A DNA stretch of 6,502 bases. Origin: DASUMF01 sp040510575. Its GTDB lineage: Bacteria; Actinomycetota; Acidimicrobiia; IMCC26256; DASPTH01. This document shows positions 6,209 to 6,502 of the stretch, one piece after another. Position 1 is the first letter of the stretch. Every line of letters begins with the position of its first letter. A program made the position numbers and the translations under genes. The stretch spans positions 1 to 6,502 of the forward strand of contig JBEVIU010000146.1 of NCBI GenBank assembly GCA_040510575.1. Reading direction: 5' to 3'. The notes under the pieces are model-generated. The model did not search any database, was not told the origin of the DNA, and saw only the letters and a program-made list of their open reading frames with translations.

Positions 6209-6502
6209 TCACGCCGCGTCGGGTTCCGCGAGCTCGACCTCCACCGCGATGTCGTCGGCGTTCGCGAGCTCGACGGCGCCCGTCACGCGCCCGGCGTCCT
6301 TCACGTCGTCGAGCGCCAACGCGAGCGCATCGAGGCTCACTTGCGGCGCGCGAACAACGAGCCGGGTGACCTCAGTCCGCATCGAGCGCTGTGCGGTGCT
6401 CTTCGCCTTTCGGATGGCACCGAGCACCTCCGCCGCGGTGTCGTACACGAGCGGATCTCCCGCGCTTCCCGTTGCGGATTCGGCAGTCGCGAACTCGGCG
6501 AG
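6209..6502 (-). CDS. valS: Valyl-tRNA synthetase, C-terminal 97 residues
   Basis: ValRS charges tRNA-Val with valine in the cytoplasm. Only the end of the gene is inside the window, and the frame is open to the right edge. The segment EVLGAIRKAKSTAQRSMRTE, followed by VTRLVVRAP, is the typical tail of the anticodon-binding domain, where ValRS has the (V/I)RKAKS...RSM pattern. A small alpha/beta end follows (SLDALALALDDVKDAGRVTG, then AVELANADDIAVEVELAEPDAA). The protein stops there, without the long Glu/Lys/Leu-rich coiled-coil arm that ends many bacterial ValRS enzymes. This suggests the shorter, archaeal-like class found in some actinobacteria. The stop is TGA at 6211-6209, 10 bp before folC. 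The identification rests on one short segment plus the valS-folC-ndk order, so ileS-type relatives are not fully excluded. Confidence 0.85.
   Translation of the reverse strand, partial: LAEFATAESATGSAGDPLVYDTAAEVLGAIRKAKSTAQRSMRTEVTRLVVRAPQVSLDALALALDDVKDAGRVTGAVELANADDIAVEVELAEPDAA

Noticed and set aside
4000..6369. A 789-codon open frame on the plus strand, antisense to mreB, ndk and folC.
   Set aside because: It lies opposite three well-recognised genes and spans their junctions. Its translation is Arg/Glu/His/Val-rich with no recognisable domain. Long antisense frames are expected in GC-rich DNA with strong third-position GC bias.

Overview
The window is GC-rich bacterial DNA carrying seven genes, all transcribed leftward on the minus strand and almost without gaps. 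In transcription order (right to left) they are: the 3' end of valS (valyl-tRNA synthetase), folC (folate polyglutamylation), ndk (nucleoside diphosphate kinase), mreB, mreC, mreD, and most of mrdA (transpeptidase PBP2), which runs off the left edge. From memory, the order valS-folC-(DUF4233)-ndk-mreB-mreC-mreD-pbp2-rodA is the Streptomyces arrangement. This order, the GC content and the protein style point to an actinobacterium that kept the rod/elongation genes. A deep-branching lineage such as Acidimicrobiia is my guess, not something the sequence proves.

The right part (4441-6502) is a housekeeping cluster. The valS-folC gap is 10 bp and the folC-ndk gap is 12 bp. The DUF4233 membrane protein found between folC and ndk in Streptomyces and Mycobacterium is absent here. 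The left part (1-4287) is the elongasome cassette: cytoskeletal filament (MreB), periplasmic scaffold (MreC), membrane partner (MreD) and cell-wall crosslinker (PBP2). Together these direct lateral peptidoglycan synthesis. RodA would be expected just beyond the left edge.

The only gap of any size is the 153 bp between ndk and mreB. It holds a weak promoter candidate and a pyrimidine-rich leader with a triplicated 7-mer, so mreBCD-mrdA may be a separate transcription unit. The most distinctive non-coding element is a perfect 6-bp all-GC hairpin capped by a UUCG tetraloop. It fills the mreB-mreC gap and reaches into the ribosome-binding region of mreC. The most distinctive protein is FolC, in which several residues normally near-invariant in the family are replaced.

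No mobile element, CRISPR array, tRNA or rRNA gene was found. The window is a conserved core region, and I see no clear new system beyond these deviations.
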